From the NCBI GenBank assembly GCA_963780715.1, contig CAWADK010000016.1, positions 62,001 to 126,000 of the forward strand: a stretch of DNA of 64,000 nt, read 5' to 3'. The notes beneath the pieces were generated by a model. It saw only the letters and a program-made list of their open reading frames with translations. It ran no database searches and was not told where the DNA came from. Both the position numbers and the translations under genes were made by a program. Numbering within the stretch: the stretch's first letter is position 1; the number at the start of each line of letters is the position of its first letter. Source of the stretch: JALORV01 sp963780715 (GTDB lineage Bacteria > Pseudomonadota > Gammaproteobacteria > Burkholderiales > Burkholderiaceae_F). Shown here in pieces: positions 55,224 to 64,000 of this stretch.

Positions 55224-56846
55224 ATGGGTCTCATCAAGCAGACTTGCACCGCGCTGCGCAACGCAGCGCTGGCAACACTGCTGGCGCTCGCCGTCGCCGC
55301 AACGGCATCGACCTCGACCGCGCAGACACTGCGCTACGCGAGCGCGTTCGACCCCAACTCGCTCGATCCGCACGCGCTCGCGCTGCTGTACCAGTCGCGC
55401 ATCGTCACGCAGGTCTATGAGGGCCTGGTCAACCGGGACCGCGAGTACAGGCTCGAGCCGGCGCTGGCGGTGTCGTGGCAGCAGATCGACGCGCGCAGCT
55501 GGCGCTTCAAGCTGCGGCCGGACGTGCGCTTTCACGACGGCGCGCCGCTCACCGCCGACGACGTCGTCTTCTCGCTCGAGCGCGCGCTCGCCAAGACCTC
55601 GCAGCGCGCGTTCCAGCTGCGCGGCATCTCGGGCGCCCGCCGGGTTGATGCGTTGACGGTCGATGTGCTGCTCGCCGCGCCCGACGCCGTGCTGCCCGAG
55701 AAGCTCTACCTGATCGCGATCATGAGCAAGGCGTGGGCCGAGAAGCACGGCGTGCTGCAGCCGCAGGACTACAACGCGAAGCAGGAAACCTACGCGGTAC
55801 GCAACGCCAACGGCACCGGTCCGTTCCGCCTGCAGAGCTACACGCCGGACCAGCGGCTGGTGCTGGAGCGCAACCCCACATGGTGGGGCTGGGCGACGGC
55901 GGGCATGGGCAACCTGCGCGAGGCGGTCTACGTCGTCATCCAGTCGGACGCGACGCGCCTTGCCGCGCTCGCTTCCGGTCAGGTCGACTTCGTCATCGAC
56001 CCGCCGTTCCAGGACGTCGCACGGCTGAAGCGCGACAAGGGCGTCAAGGTGGTCGAGACGAGCGACATCGGCACGCAATACCTCGGTTTCGACCAGCAGC
56101 GCGCCGAACTGCAGTTCGGCGCGGCCAAGGGCAACCCGTTCAAGGACGTGCGCGTGCGCCGCGCCGTCATGCAGGCCATCGACGTCGACCTCATCATCCA
56201 GAAGGTGCTGCGCGGCCAGGCAAAGCCCGCCGGCTCGCACCTGTCGCGGCTGGTCGACGGCGCGCGTCCCGACCTCGAGGGCAAGCGCCTGCCCTACGAC
56301 CCGGCCGCGGCGCGCGCGCTGCTCGCACAGGCGGGCTACGGCAACGGCTTCGAAGTCACGCTCGACTGCGTCAACATCACCTTCCGCGCAGCGGTGTGCC
56401 AGGCCATCGCGGCAATGCTGGCGCAGGTGAATATCAAGGTGACGTTCCAGCCCTTCCCGAGCGCGACCTTCTTTCCGAAGCTCACGCAGGCCAATTCGAG
56501 CTTCTTCGAGTTCGGCTGGACGCCGGCGGTGGACGCATGGGCCACGCTGAATTCGATCGTGCGTACGCACGACGGCGCCGGCAGCGGCCAGTTCAACGGC
56601 GGCCGCTACTCGAACCCGAAGCTGGACGCGCTCATCGACGGCATCCGCGTGGAGCCCGATCTCGCCACCCGGCGCCGCATGGTGGGCGATGCGCTCGGCA
56701 TCCTGCAGGAGGATCTGCCGCTCATTCCGCTGTACCGCCGCACGCTCGCGTGGGCGATGCGTCCAGGCACCGAGGTTGCGATGTGGCCCAACGATGTGCT
56801 CGAGCTGCGCTGGGTACGCATGGACAGTTCTTCAAAGGCTCCCTGA
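55224..56846 (+). CDS. ABC transporter solute-binding protein (SBP_bac_5 family)
   Basis: This is a 540-residue periplasmic binding protein of the peptide/nickel/opine (DppA/OppA) type. A signal peptide (cleavage near TSTAQT) precedes LRYASAFDPNSLDPH. Family blocks seen are VYEGLVNRD, LRPDVRFHDGAPLTADDVVFSLERA, NGTGPFRLQSYTPDQRLVLERNP and the C-terminal VRRAVMQAID. No permease or ATPase gene follows; the next gene starts 4 bp after its stop and is an alcohol dehydrogenase. The ligand is therefore guessed to be a substrate of the catabolic genes downstream, with the permease encoded elsewhere. Confidence 0.9.
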   Translation: MGLIKQTCTALRNAALATLLALAVAATASTSTAQTLRYASAFDPNSLDPHALALLYQSRIVTQVYEGLVNRDREYRLEPALAVSWQQIDARSWRFKLRPDVRFHDGAPLTADDVVFSLERALAKTSQRAFQLRGISGARRVDALTVDVLLAAPDAVLPEKLYLIAIMSKAWAEKHGVLQPQDYNAKQETYAVRNANGTGPFRLQSYTPDQRLVLERNPTWWGWATAGMGNLREAVYVVIQSDATRLAALASGQVDFVIDPPFQDVARLKRDKGVKVVETSDIGTQYLGFDQQRAELQFGAAKGNPFKDVRVRRAVMQAIDVDLIIQKVLRGQAKPAGSHLSRLVDGARPDLEGKRLPYDPAAARALLAQAGYGNGFEVTLDCVNITFRAAVCQAIAAMLAQVNIKVTFQPFPSATFFPKLTQANSSFFEFGWTPAVDAWATLNSIVRTHDGAGSGQFNGGRYSNPKLDALIDGIRVEPDLATRRRMVGDALGILQEDLPLIPLYRRTLAWAMRPGTEVAMWPNDVLELRWVRMDSSSKAP

Positions 56847-56850
56847 CATC

Positions 56851-57987
56851 ATGTCGATTTCCCGCTTCTCCTTCCCGACGACGATCCACTTCGGCCCCGG
56901 CGCGCGCAAGCTGGTCGGTGTGCACCTGCGCGAGCTGGGCCTGCGGCGTCCGCTGGTCGTGACCGATCGCGGCCTGGCCACGCTGCCGGTGCTCACCGAG
57001 TTCCTGCACCACCTGAACACCGGGCTCGATACCGGCGTCTACTCGGGCGTACACGGCAATCCGGTCGCCTCTCAGGTGTCGCTTGGCGTGGCGGCGTTCA
57101 AGTCCCACCGCGCGGATTGCGTCATCGGCTTCGGCGGCGGCGCGGCGCTCGACGTTGCGAAGGTGGTGGCCGCAATGGCGGTGCACGACGGCGACGTCAT
57201 CGAATACGCCTGGGACCATCCGCAGGTACGGCCGCTGGTGAACCCGCTGCCGCCTTTCTTCGCGCTGCCGACGACCAGCGGCACTGGCTCCGAGGTCGGC
57301 CGTTCGAGCGTCGTCAGCGAGGACGACACGCACGTGAAGCGCGTCGTGTTCTCGCCAAAGCTGCTGGCGCGCGAAGTGTTCGCCGATCCGGAGCTGACGC
57401 TCGGGCTGCCGCCGGCAGTGACGGCCGCCACCGGCATGGACGCGCTGACGCACAACATCGAGAGCTATCTCTCGCCGGCCTATCACCCGCTGTGCGACGG
57501 CATCGCGCTCGAAGGCGTGCGCATCGCCGCGCGCGCGCTGCCGGTGGCCGTGCGCGACGGCCGAAATCTGCAGGCGCGCGGCGACATGATGATGGCCTCG
57601 ATGATGGGCGCGATCGCCTTCCAGAAAGACCTGGGCGCAGTGCACTCGTGCGCGCACGCGCTCGGCGCGGTGTGCGACACGCACCACGGGCTCGCCAACG
57701 CGCTGATGCTGGAGCCGGTCATGCGCTTCAATGCGGAGGCCGTGCCGGCGAAGTTTGCCGAGCTCGCGCACGTTGCGGGCCTCGCAAACGGCGCCGACTT
57801 CGTGCCCTGGCTGACGCGGCTGAAGCGCGAGATCGGCATCACGCCGTCGCTCGCTGCCGCCGGGGTGAAGCGCGAACAGTTTCCGCGGCTCGTCGAACTC
57901 GCCGTCAGGGACACCTGCCACCAGACCAATCCGCGCACCTGCACCGCCGCCGACTTCCAGCGCTTCTTCGAGGAGGCGTACGGATGA
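56851..57987 (+). CDS. Iron-containing alcohol dehydrogenase
   Basis: This is a 378-residue group III (Fe-type) alcohol dehydrogenase. The N-terminal dinucleotide half has RPLVVTDRGLATLP and the GGGAALDVAK loop. The C-terminal helical half carries the metal ligands in ATGMDALTHNIE and VHSCAHALGAVCDTHHGLANAL. It interconverts an alcohol and aldehyde with NAD(P). The start at 56851 follows the solute-binding gene by four bases, and homologues begin near FSFPTTIHFGPGA. In this cluster it could supply or remove the aldehyde used by the aldehyde dehydrogenase at 58888. The substrate is not evident. Confidence 0.9.
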   Translation: MSISRFSFPTTIHFGPGARKLVGVHLRELGLRRPLVVTDRGLATLPVLTEFLHHLNTGLDTGVYSGVHGNPVASQVSLGVAAFKSHRADCVIGFGGGAALDVAKVVAAMAVHDGDVIEYAWDHPQVRPLVNPLPPFFALPTTSGTGSEVGRSSVVSEDDTHVKRVVFSPKLLAREVFADPELTLGLPPAVTAATGMDALTHNIESYLSPAYHPLCDGIALEGVRIAARALPVAVRDGRNLQARGDMMMASMMGAIAFQKDLGAVHSCAHALGAVCDTHHGLANALMLEPVMRFNAEAVPAKFAELAHVAGLANGADFVPWLTRLKREIGITPSLAAAGVKREQFPRLVELAVRDTCHQTNPRTCTAADFQRFFEEAYG

Positions 57988-58060
57988 GACATCGAGCCGG
58001 CCGCCCGAAGAAGGGCTCCCGCCCGCTGGATGTGACGGCGCGCCGCGCCAGGGTGGCACT

Positions 58061-58882
58061 TTGACCTCGCGCCCGAAGATCGGGATCTCGGCGTGCTTCT
58101 TTCACGCGGATCCGGCGCGACCGATTTTCACCGGCAAGACGCTGCAGTACGTGGAGCAGTCGATCGTGCACTGGGTGCAGTCATCGGGCGCGCTGGCGGT
58201 GGTGATTCCCTCGCCGGAGGGACCGACGCAGCGAGGCGATGTCACGCTCGCCGATTACGCGGAACTGCTGGACGGGCTCGTGCTGGAGGGAGGCTCGGAC
58301 ATGTGGCCCGGCAGTTACGGCGAGGAGCCGCTGCGGCCTGAATGGACCGGCGATCGCATCCGCGACCAGTATGAGATCGCCCTGTTGCGCGCCTTCGTCG
58401 ACGCCGGCAAGCCGGTGCTCGGCATCTGTCGCGGCCTGCAGGTGATCAATGTCGCGTTCGGCGGCACGCTGTACCAGGACATCGCCACGCAACTGCCCGG
58501 CGCGATCGAGCACCGCAACGCCAGGCTGTATGACCAGAATTTCCACACGATCGAAGTCGTGCCCGGCACCCGGCTCGCCGAGCTGTATCCGCATCCGGGA
58601 TTCAAGGCGCCGGACCGCCCCTCACCGCACTACGTCGTCAACAGCGTGCATCATCAGGGCATCAAGGACCTCGCGCCGTACTTCGAGATCGAGGCGCGCT
58701 GTCCGAATGACGGCGTGATCGAGGCCATCCGCCACACCGCCCGCGGCCCCGTGAAGTCGTATGTCGCGGCCGTCCAGTGGCACCCCGAGTTTCACGACTG
58801 GAACAACGCCGCGATCCTGGCCGGCGAACCCCTGCTGTCCGATTTCCTTGCCGCGGCGCACGCCGCTCGAAACGCAACCTGA
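58061..58882 (+). CDS. Gamma-glutamyl-gamma-aminobutyrate hydrolase family protein (class I amidotransferase-like)
   Basis: This is a 273-residue class I glutamine-amidotransferase-type hydrolase of the PuuD family, which splits gamma-glutamyl amides. The catalytic triad is visible: Cys123 in GICRGLQ, His241 and Glu243 in WHPEFH. The specificity region contains VLEGGSDMWPGSYG. The start is TTG 58061, since no ATG is available before KIGISACFF. It precedes the aldehyde dehydrogenase by 5 bp. In PuuD pathways the aldehyde dehydrogenase oxidises a gamma-glutamylated aldehyde and PuuD then releases glutamate; the same logic fits here but the amine is unknown. Confidence 0.88.
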   Translation: MTSRPKIGISACFFHADPARPIFTGKTLQYVEQSIVHWVQSSGALAVVIPSPEGPTQRGDVTLADYAELLDGLVLEGGSDMWPGSYGEEPLRPEWTGDRIRDQYEIALLRAFVDAGKPVLGICRGLQVINVAFGGTLYQDIATQLPGAIEHRNARLYDQNFHTIEVVPGTRLAELYPHPGFKAPDRPSPHYVVNSVHHQGIKDLAPYFEIEARCPNDGVIEAIRHTARGPVKSYVAAVQWHPEFHDWNNAAILAGEPLLSDFLAAAHAARNAT

Positions 58883-58887
58883 CTTCC

Positions 58888-60255
58888 ATGCTGACCGTCA
58901 CCAATCCCGCGAACGGCCGCGTCATTGCCGAACTGGCCGAACACACGCCCGACGCTGTCGCTGCCGCGTACCTCGCGGCGCGTACCGCCCAGCCCGAATG
59001 GGCCGCGCAGCCGCTTGCGGTTCGGCTGGAGGCGATACGCCGCTTTCGGGCCGAACTGGTGCGGGAGCTCGAGCGACTGGCCGCGATACTCACCTCGGAA
59101 GTCGGCAAGCCGATCCGGCAGTCGCGCAACGAGCTGAACGGCCTGCTCGGTCGCATCGACTTCTTCCTTGCGGAATCCGAGCGCACGCTCGCGCCGCGTC
59201 AGGTCTTCGACGAAGGCGGAATGCGCGAGCTGATCACACACGAGCCACTCGGCGTCATCGCCAACATCTCGGCGTGGAACTACCCGTACTTCGTCGGCGC
59301 CAACGTGTTCGTGCCCGCACTGATCACCGGCAATGCGGTGCTCTACAAGCCTTCGGAGTACGCCACGCTGACGGGACTCGAGATCGGCCAGCTGCTGCAC
59401 ATCTCCGGCGTGCCGCAGGACGCATTCAAGGTGCTGGTCGGCAGTGGGACGGTGGGCTCTGCGCTGCTGGTGCAGCCGGTCGACGGCGTGTTCTTCACCG
59501 GTTCGCATGCGACCGGCGCGAAGATCGCGCAGACCATCGGGCCGCGCATGATCAAGCTGCAACTGGAGCTCGGCGGCAAGGACCCGACCTACGTCTGCGA
59601 AGACGTCGATGTCGCCGCCGCCGCTGCCTCGCTCGCCGACGGCGCGATGTACAACACGGGCCAGAGCTGCTGCTCGGTCGAGCGCATCTACGTGCACGCG
59701 AAGATCCACGACGCCTTCGTCGAGGCCTTCGTCAGGGAGGTGCGCGCCTTTACGATCAGCGAGCCGACCGACGAAGCGGCCTACATCGGCCCGCTGACGC
59801 GTGCGCCCCAGCTCGACGTGCTGGACCGTCAGGTCGCCGATGCGCTCGCCAAGGGCGCGAGGCTGCTGGTCGGCGGGCACCGCCTGCCCGGGCCGGGCAA
59901 CTGGTTCGAGCCGACCGTGTTGACCGAGGTCGATCACTCGATGGACCTGATGCGTGAGGAAAGCTTCGGCCCCATCATCGGCATCCAGAAGGTGGCGGGC
60001 GACGATGAAGCGATCCGGCTGATGAACCACACCGAGTACGGCCTGACGGCGGGCGTCTACACGAAGGACGAAGCGCGCGCCCGCCGCATCCTCGCGCAGG
60101 TGCACGCCGGATCGGTCTACTGGAACTGCTGTGACCGCGTGAGCCCGCGGCTGCCGTGGAGCGGCGTCGGGCACTCGGGCGTCGGCCTCACGCTGTCCAC
60201 CTATGGCATCGAGACCTTCACGCGGCCGAAGGCGTGGCATCTACGCAGTGCGTGA
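58888..60255 (+). CDS. NAD(P)-dependent aldehyde dehydrogenase
   Basis: This is a 455-residue aldehyde dehydrogenase. The catalytic Cys261 lies in NTGQSCCS, the general base Glu227 in LELGGK, and the transition-state Asn131 in ISAWNYPYF. The cofactor loop is FFTGSHATGAKIAQ. It is shorter at the N-terminus than betaine-aldehyde or PuuC enzymes but otherwise complete. It begins five bases after the amidotransferase-like gene and belongs to the same transcription unit. A gamma-glutamyl-aminoaldehyde or a related aminoaldehyde is the likely substrate type from context; this is inference. Confidence 0.92.
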   Translation: MLTVTNPANGRVIAELAEHTPDAVAAAYLAARTAQPEWAAQPLAVRLEAIRRFRAELVRELERLAAILTSEVGKPIRQSRNELNGLLGRIDFFLAESERTLAPRQVFDEGGMRELITHEPLGVIANISAWNYPYFVGANVFVPALITGNAVLYKPSEYATLTGLEIGQLLHISGVPQDAFKVLVGSGTVGSALLVQPVDGVFFTGSHATGAKIAQTIGPRMIKLQLELGGKDPTYVCEDVDVAAAAASLADGAMYNTGQSCCSVERIYVHAKIHDAFVEAFVREVRAFTISEPTDEAAYIGPLTRAPQLDVLDRQVADALAKGARLLVGGHRLPGPGNWFEPTVLTEVDHSMDLMREESFGPIIGIQKVAGDDEAIRLMNHTEYGLTAGVYTKDEARARRILAQVHAGSVYWNCCDRVSPRLPWSGVGHSGVGLTLSTYGIETFTRPKAWHLRSA

Positions 60256-60399
60256 AGCGATGTACGCGACGCTGCGCGTCGCACGTGCATCCTTCACGGC
60301 ACGGCCGCTGCGCGGCCGCTCAAGACTGATTTGCGGGCTCGCTTCGGAGCGGCCGCGCGCTCCGCCCGCAGGACAACGAGCAACAAGGGGAGATCACGA

Positions 60400-62919
60400 G
60401 TGGCAGACGAGGCACTGACGACGCAGGTTCGGCCGCCGCAGGCGGCGCGGATCGTGGTGATCGGGGGCGGGATCATGGGGTGCTCGGTCGCCTACCACCT
60501 GAGTTCGTTCGGCGAGACCGACGTCGTGCTGCTCGAGCAGGGACGGCTGACATCGGGGACGACCTGGCATGCGGCGGGGCTGGTCGGCCAGTTGCGCAAC
60601 CACGAGAGCATGACGCGGCTGATCCGCTACTCGACGGACCTGTACTCACGCCTCGAAGCTGAAACGGGGCTTTCCACCGGCTGGAAGCAGTGCGGCTCGC
60701 TGGCGGTGGCGCGCACGGCCGACCGCATGGTGCAGCTGAAGCGCACCGCGGCCGTGGCACAGGCTTACGGCGTGACCTGCGACGTCATCTCGGCCAGTGA
60801 GGCAGGCGATCTCTACCCGATCATGGCCACCGCCGATCTCAAGGGTGCCGTGTGGCTGCCCGGCGACGGCAAGGCCAATCCGGCCGATCTGACGCTCGCC
60901 CTCGCCAAGGGCGCGCGCAATCGCGGCGTGAAGATCTGCGAAGGCACACGGGTCACCGGTGCAGTGACGCAGACGGGCGACGGCAAGCGCATCACACAGC
61001 TCGAGTGGAGCAACAAGGCCGGTGAAACCGGGCGCATCGGCGCGGACATCGTCGTGCTCACCGGCGGCCAGTGGTCGCGCGCGCTCGGGCGCAAGCTCGG
61101 CGTCGCCGTGCCGCTCTTTTCCTGCGAGCACTATTACATCGTCACCGACACGGTGCCCGGCGTGCATCGCGACCTGCCGGTGATGCGCGACCCGGACGGC
61201 TACATCTACTTCAAGGAAGAAGTGGGCGGACTGCTGATGGGCGGCTTCGAGCCGCATGCCACGCCATGGCTGCAAAGCGCGCAGCACCGCGGCGGCATCC
61301 CCGAGAACTTCGAGTTCCAGTTGCTGCCGGACAACTGGGACGCCTTCCAGATCCTGCTCGACAACGCGATGCTCCGCGTCCCGGCGCTGCAGCAGGCGCA
61401 GGTCAAGCAGTTCTACAACGGCCCCGAGTCGTTTACCGCCGACAACAACTTCATCCTCGGGCCCGCGCCGGGCATCGACAACCTGTATGTCGGCTGCGGC
61501 TTCAATTCGATGGGCATCGCCTCGAGCGGCGGCGCCGGCAAGGCGCTCGCCGAGTGGATCATCGGCGGCGAGCCGACGCTCGACCTGTGGCCGGTCGACA
61601 TCCGCCGCTTCGCGCGCTTCAACACAAACGAGACCTGGCTGCCGGACCGCATCGCCGAAGTACTCGGCATGCATTACAAGATGCCGTGGCCGAATCGCGA
61701 ACTGGAGTCCGCGCGACCTTTCCGGCGTTCACCGCTGTACGCGCAACTGCGCGACGCCGGCGCATGCTTCGGCTCGAAAATGGGCTGGGAACGCGCCAAC
61801 TTCTTCGCACCGACGCCGGCGCAGGCGCACATCGAATACGGCTGGGGCCACCAGAACTGGCACGCGTGGGTCGCCGCCGAACACCGCGCCTGCCGCGAGG
61901 CCGTGGCCGTGTTCGACATGAGTTCGTTTGCGAAGCTGCTGGTGAAGGGCGACGACGCGCACGCCGCGCTGCAGTGGCTGGTGGCCAACGACGTGCCCGC
62001 CACGCCCGGTGCGACCGCCTACACCGGCATGCTGAACGAGCGCGGCGGCTATGAGAGCGACTTCACAGTCACGTGCCTCGACCACGACGAGTACCTGGTC
62101 GTCACCAGTTCCGCCTCGGCCGTGCGCGACCGCGACGTCATCGAACGTGCCGTGCGCAGCCGCCACCTGCGTTGCAGCGTGACTGACGTCACGCCGATGT
62201 TCGCGATGCTGGCTGTCATGGGGCCGCGCTCGCGCGAACTGCTGCAGCGCGTGTCGACCGCCGACTTCTCGAACGCCGCGTTTCCGTTCGGCACCTCGCA
62301 GGAGATCGACCTCGGCTACGCCACCGTGCGCGCCACGCGGCTCACCTACGTGGGCGAACTCGGATGGGAGCTGTACACACCGGTGGAGTTCGCCGTCGGT
62401 GTCTACGAGCAGCTGATGCAGGCGGGGCGCGATCTCGGGCTGGTCAACGCGGGCTACTACGCGATCGACTCGCTGCGGCTCGAGAAAGGCTATCGCGCCT
62501 GGGGCCGCGAGCTGACACCCGACATCAACCCGTACGAGGCGGGACTCGGCTTTGCCGTCAGGCTCGACAAGCCAACGGACTTTCGCGGACGTGCGGCCTT
62601 GCAGGCGCTGAAGGATGCCGGCGGGGCCAGTGCCATGGCGCGCCGTGTCGTGTCGCTGGTGGTCGATGCGCCGCACACTAACCTGTGGGGCGGCGAGCTC
62701 ATCCTGCGCAACAACTCGCCGGCTGGCTTCGTGACCTCGGCGGCTTTCGGCCACACGCTCGGCACGCCGGTTGCGCTCGGGATTCTCTCCAACGCGCACG
62801 GCGCCGCCGACAAGACATGGATAGAAGCAGGCACCTACCAGGTCGACCTCGCCGGGGAACGCTACGCGGCCCGGGTCTCCCTGAAGGCCCCGCTCGACTC
62901 TGCGGTGGCACGCGCGTGA
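60400..62919 (+). CDS. FAD-dependent oxidoreductase with GcvT domain (dimethylglycine/sarcosine dehydrogenase family)
   Basis: This is an 839-residue flavoprotein. The N-terminal half is a D-amino-acid-oxidase fold with the FAD loop VVIGGGIMGCSVAYHLS and the TTWHAAGL motif, where His57 is the site of covalent FAD attachment in relatives. The C-terminal half is a GcvT/aminomethyltransferase-like tetrahydrofolate domain (from about residue 430: HQNWHAWVAAEHRACREAVAVFD, GYESDFTV, YVGELGWELY, GLGFAVRLDK). Such enzymes N-demethylate dimethylglycine, sarcosine or similar amines and hand formaldehyde to folate. AAGGGGAG precedes GTG 60400. It follows the aldehyde dehydrogenase by 144 bp containing GC-rich palindromes. 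Confidence 0.92.
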   Translation: MADEALTTQVRPPQAARIVVIGGGIMGCSVAYHLSSFGETDVVLLEQGRLTSGTTWHAAGLVGQLRNHESMTRLIRYSTDLYSRLEAETGLSTGWKQCGSLAVARTADRMVQLKRTAAVAQAYGVTCDVISASEAGDLYPIMATADLKGAVWLPGDGKANPADLTLALAKGARNRGVKICEGTRVTGAVTQTGDGKRITQLEWSNKAGETGRIGADIVVLTGGQWSRALGRKLGVAVPLFSCEHYYIVTDTVPGVHRDLPVMRDPDGYIYFKEEVGGLLMGGFEPHATPWLQSAQHRGGIPENFEFQLLPDNWDAFQILLDNAMLRVPALQQAQVKQFYNGPESFTADNNFILGPAPGIDNLYVGCGFNSMGIASSGGAGKALAEWIIGGEPTLDLWPVDIRRFARFNTNETWLPDRIAEVLGMHYKMPWPNRELESARPFRRSPLYAQLRDAGACFGSKMGWERANFFAPTPAQAHIEYGWGHQNWHAWVAAEHRACREAVAVFDMSSFAKLLVKGDDAHAALQWLVANDVPATPGATAYTGMLNERGGYESDFTVTCLDHDEYLVVTSSASAVRDRDVIERAVRSRHLRCSVTDVTPMFAMLAVMGPRSRELLQRVSTADFSNAAFPFGTSQEIDLGYATVRATRLTYVGELGWELYTPVEFAVGVYEQLMQAGRDLGLVNAGYYAIDSLRLEKGYRAWGRELTPDINPYEAGLGFAVRLDKPTDFRGRAALQALKDAGGASAMARRVVSLVVDAPHTNLWGGELILRNNSPAGFVTSAAFGHTLGTPVALGILSNAHGAADKTWIEAGTYQVDLAGERYAARVSLKAPLDSAVARA

Positions 62920-62997
62920 CCTGGTCCTGCCCGTCGTTGGACTTCATGCAATGACGCCTGGCCTGCCACGCCGGCGCGCGGTGCCCGGCGCCAGCCG

Positions 62998-64000
62998 TTG
63001 AAGCCTGAGTCGGCCCACCTGTGGAAAGCGCCGGCCTGGGCGCTTTCACTGCTGCTCGCGTGCCTCGGCATGCTCGGGCCATTCGCGATCGACACCTATC
63101 TGCCGGCGTTCGCGACGATCCGTACCTCGCTCGACGCGACGCCGCTGCAGATGCAGCAGACGCTTTCGGCGTACCTGTTCGGCTTCGCGGCGATGAACCT
63201 GTTCCACGGCGCGCTGGCCGACGCTTACGGTCGTCGACCGGTCGTGCTGTGGGGCGTGGCGGCTTTCACGCTGGCCTCGATCGGCTGCGCGCTTGCGCAG
63301 ACCATCGGCCAGCTGATCTTCTTCCGGGCGGTGCAGGGCCTGGCGACGGGTGCGGGCATCGTCGTGTCGCGCGCGATCATCCGGGATATGTTCCCGCCGG
63401 CGCAGGCGCAGCGCGTGATGTCGCAGGTGACGATCTTCTTCGGCATCGCGCCAGCCGTGGCACCGATGATTGGCGGGTTGCTGTACGTCCATATCGGCTG
63501 GCGCTCCATCTTCTGGCTGCTGGCCATTGTGGGACTCGCGCTGTGGCTCGCCAACTGGCGCGTGCTGCCCGAGACATTGCACAAGAAGGACGTCCAGCCC
63601 TTCAACGTGCGCAACCTGTTCAGCGGCTATGCAAAGCTGCTCGGGCATCGCAACTTCATGCTGCTGGCACTGGCCAGCGGCATCCCATTCAACGGCATGT
63701 TCCTGTACGTGCTGTCGGCGCCGGCCTTCCTCGGCGAACTGCTGGGCCTCGCTCCAACCCAGTTCTTCTGGTTCTTCTGCATGACGATCAGCGGCATCAT
63801 GGGCGGCGCGTGGCTGTCCGGGCGCCTCGCCGGGCGCATCAAGCCGCGCCGGCAGATCCGCTACGGCTTCACGGTCATGGTCGTCGTGTCGATCGTCAAC
63901 GTACTGGCCAACGCGTTCTTTACCGCGCAGGCGTGGTGGGCGCTGCCGCTGATCGGGTTGTTTTCCTTCGGCTGGTCGCTGATGGTGCCGGTCGTCACGA
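62998..64000 (+). CDS. Bcr/CflA-type MFS efflux transporter (C-terminus beyond right edge)
   Basis: This is an MFS drug-efflux-type transporter, 334 residues seen. The family signature FAIDTYLPAF lies in helix 1, and the loop 2-3 motif is GALADAYGRRPVVLWG. Motif C region helices with IAPAVAPMIGGLL follow, and helices 6-10 run to the edge. The start is TTG 62998, the first start codon in frame after the preceding gene's stop (same frame) and giving the usual N-terminus MKPESAHLWK. It may export a product of the adjacent catabolic genes or be unrelated. The stop is outside the window. Confidence 0.87.
   Translation, partial: MKPESAHLWKAPAWALSLLLACLGMLGPFAIDTYLPAFATIRTSLDATPLQMQQTLSAYLFGFAAMNLFHGALADAYGRRPVVLWGVAAFTLASIGCALAQTIGQLIFFRAVQGLATGAGIVVSRAIIRDMFPPAQAQRVMSQVTIFFGIAPAVAPMIGGLLYVHIGWRSIFWLLAIVGLALWLANWRVLPETLHKKDVQPFNVRNLFSGYAKLLGHRNFMLLALASGIPFNGMFLYVLSAPAFLGELLGLAPTQFFWFFCMTISGIMGGAWLSGRLAGRIKPRRQIRYGFTVMVVVSIVNVLANAFFTAQAWWALPLIGLFSFGWSLMVPVVT

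Overview
This 64 kb window is high-GC, gene-dense chromosomal DNA, most likely from a betaproteobacterium of the Burkholderiales type. The main support is a block running leftward from 35.2 to 26.9 kb (FmdB zinc ribbon, DUF502, aspS, nudB, endonuclease/exonuclease/phosphatase, cardiolipin-synthase-like phospholipase D). From memory this order is typical of that group. A Lys/Ala-rich histone-H1-like SWIB protein and many small exported proteins fit the same picture. I see no rRNA, tRNA, CRISPR array, transposase or phage gene. Taxonomy is inference from synteny, not from a marker search.

Layout. 0-10.3 kb: an MFS transporter cut by the left edge, small envelope genes, an HNH nuclease, a frameshifted trypsin-like protease, a B12-type radical SAM protein, and a tightly packed operon of a beta-CASP ribonuclease, an AMP/thymidine-phosphorylase-family enzyme and a PRPP synthetase, apparently a nucleotide-salvage unit. 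10.3-24.5 kb: a SWIB/H1-like protein, a broken Lhr-type helicase carrying a hairpin, a hydrolase, an SBP56 (methanethiol oxidase type) plus SCO pair, a glutamate/Na+ symporter, an HxlR regulator divergent from a methyltransferase, and a frameshifted katG. 24.5-37.3 kb: a Cys/Gly-tailed membrane protein, a BenE transporter, the conserved aspS block, and a glutamine-synthetase-family enzyme. 37.3-53.6 kb: a run of exported proteins on the minus strand (patatin of the type Vd form, low-complexity lipoproteins, an outer-membrane barrel, DUF2092, DUF1254/1214, arylsulfatase) with a divergent AraC regulator, then exported MsrB/MsrA. 53.9-64 kb: a UspA-hemerythrin fusion, then a plus-strand catabolic run of solute-binding protein, Fe-type alcohol dehydrogenase, gamma-glutamyl-GABA-hydrolase-type amidotransferase, aldehyde dehydrogenase, FAD/GcvT oxidoreductase, and a Bcr/CflA-type MFS cut by the right edge.

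A feature of the whole window is that nine otherwise well-preserved genes are split by one-base frameshifts, nearly all of which are repaired by removing a single base. They cluster at 3.6-4.4, 13.4-13.8, 15.8-17.6, 21.9-22.6, 50.0 and 53.0 kb. Residual insertion errors in the assembly are the simplest explanation, but local gene decay is possible. These genes are listed as pseudogenes with both possibilities stated.
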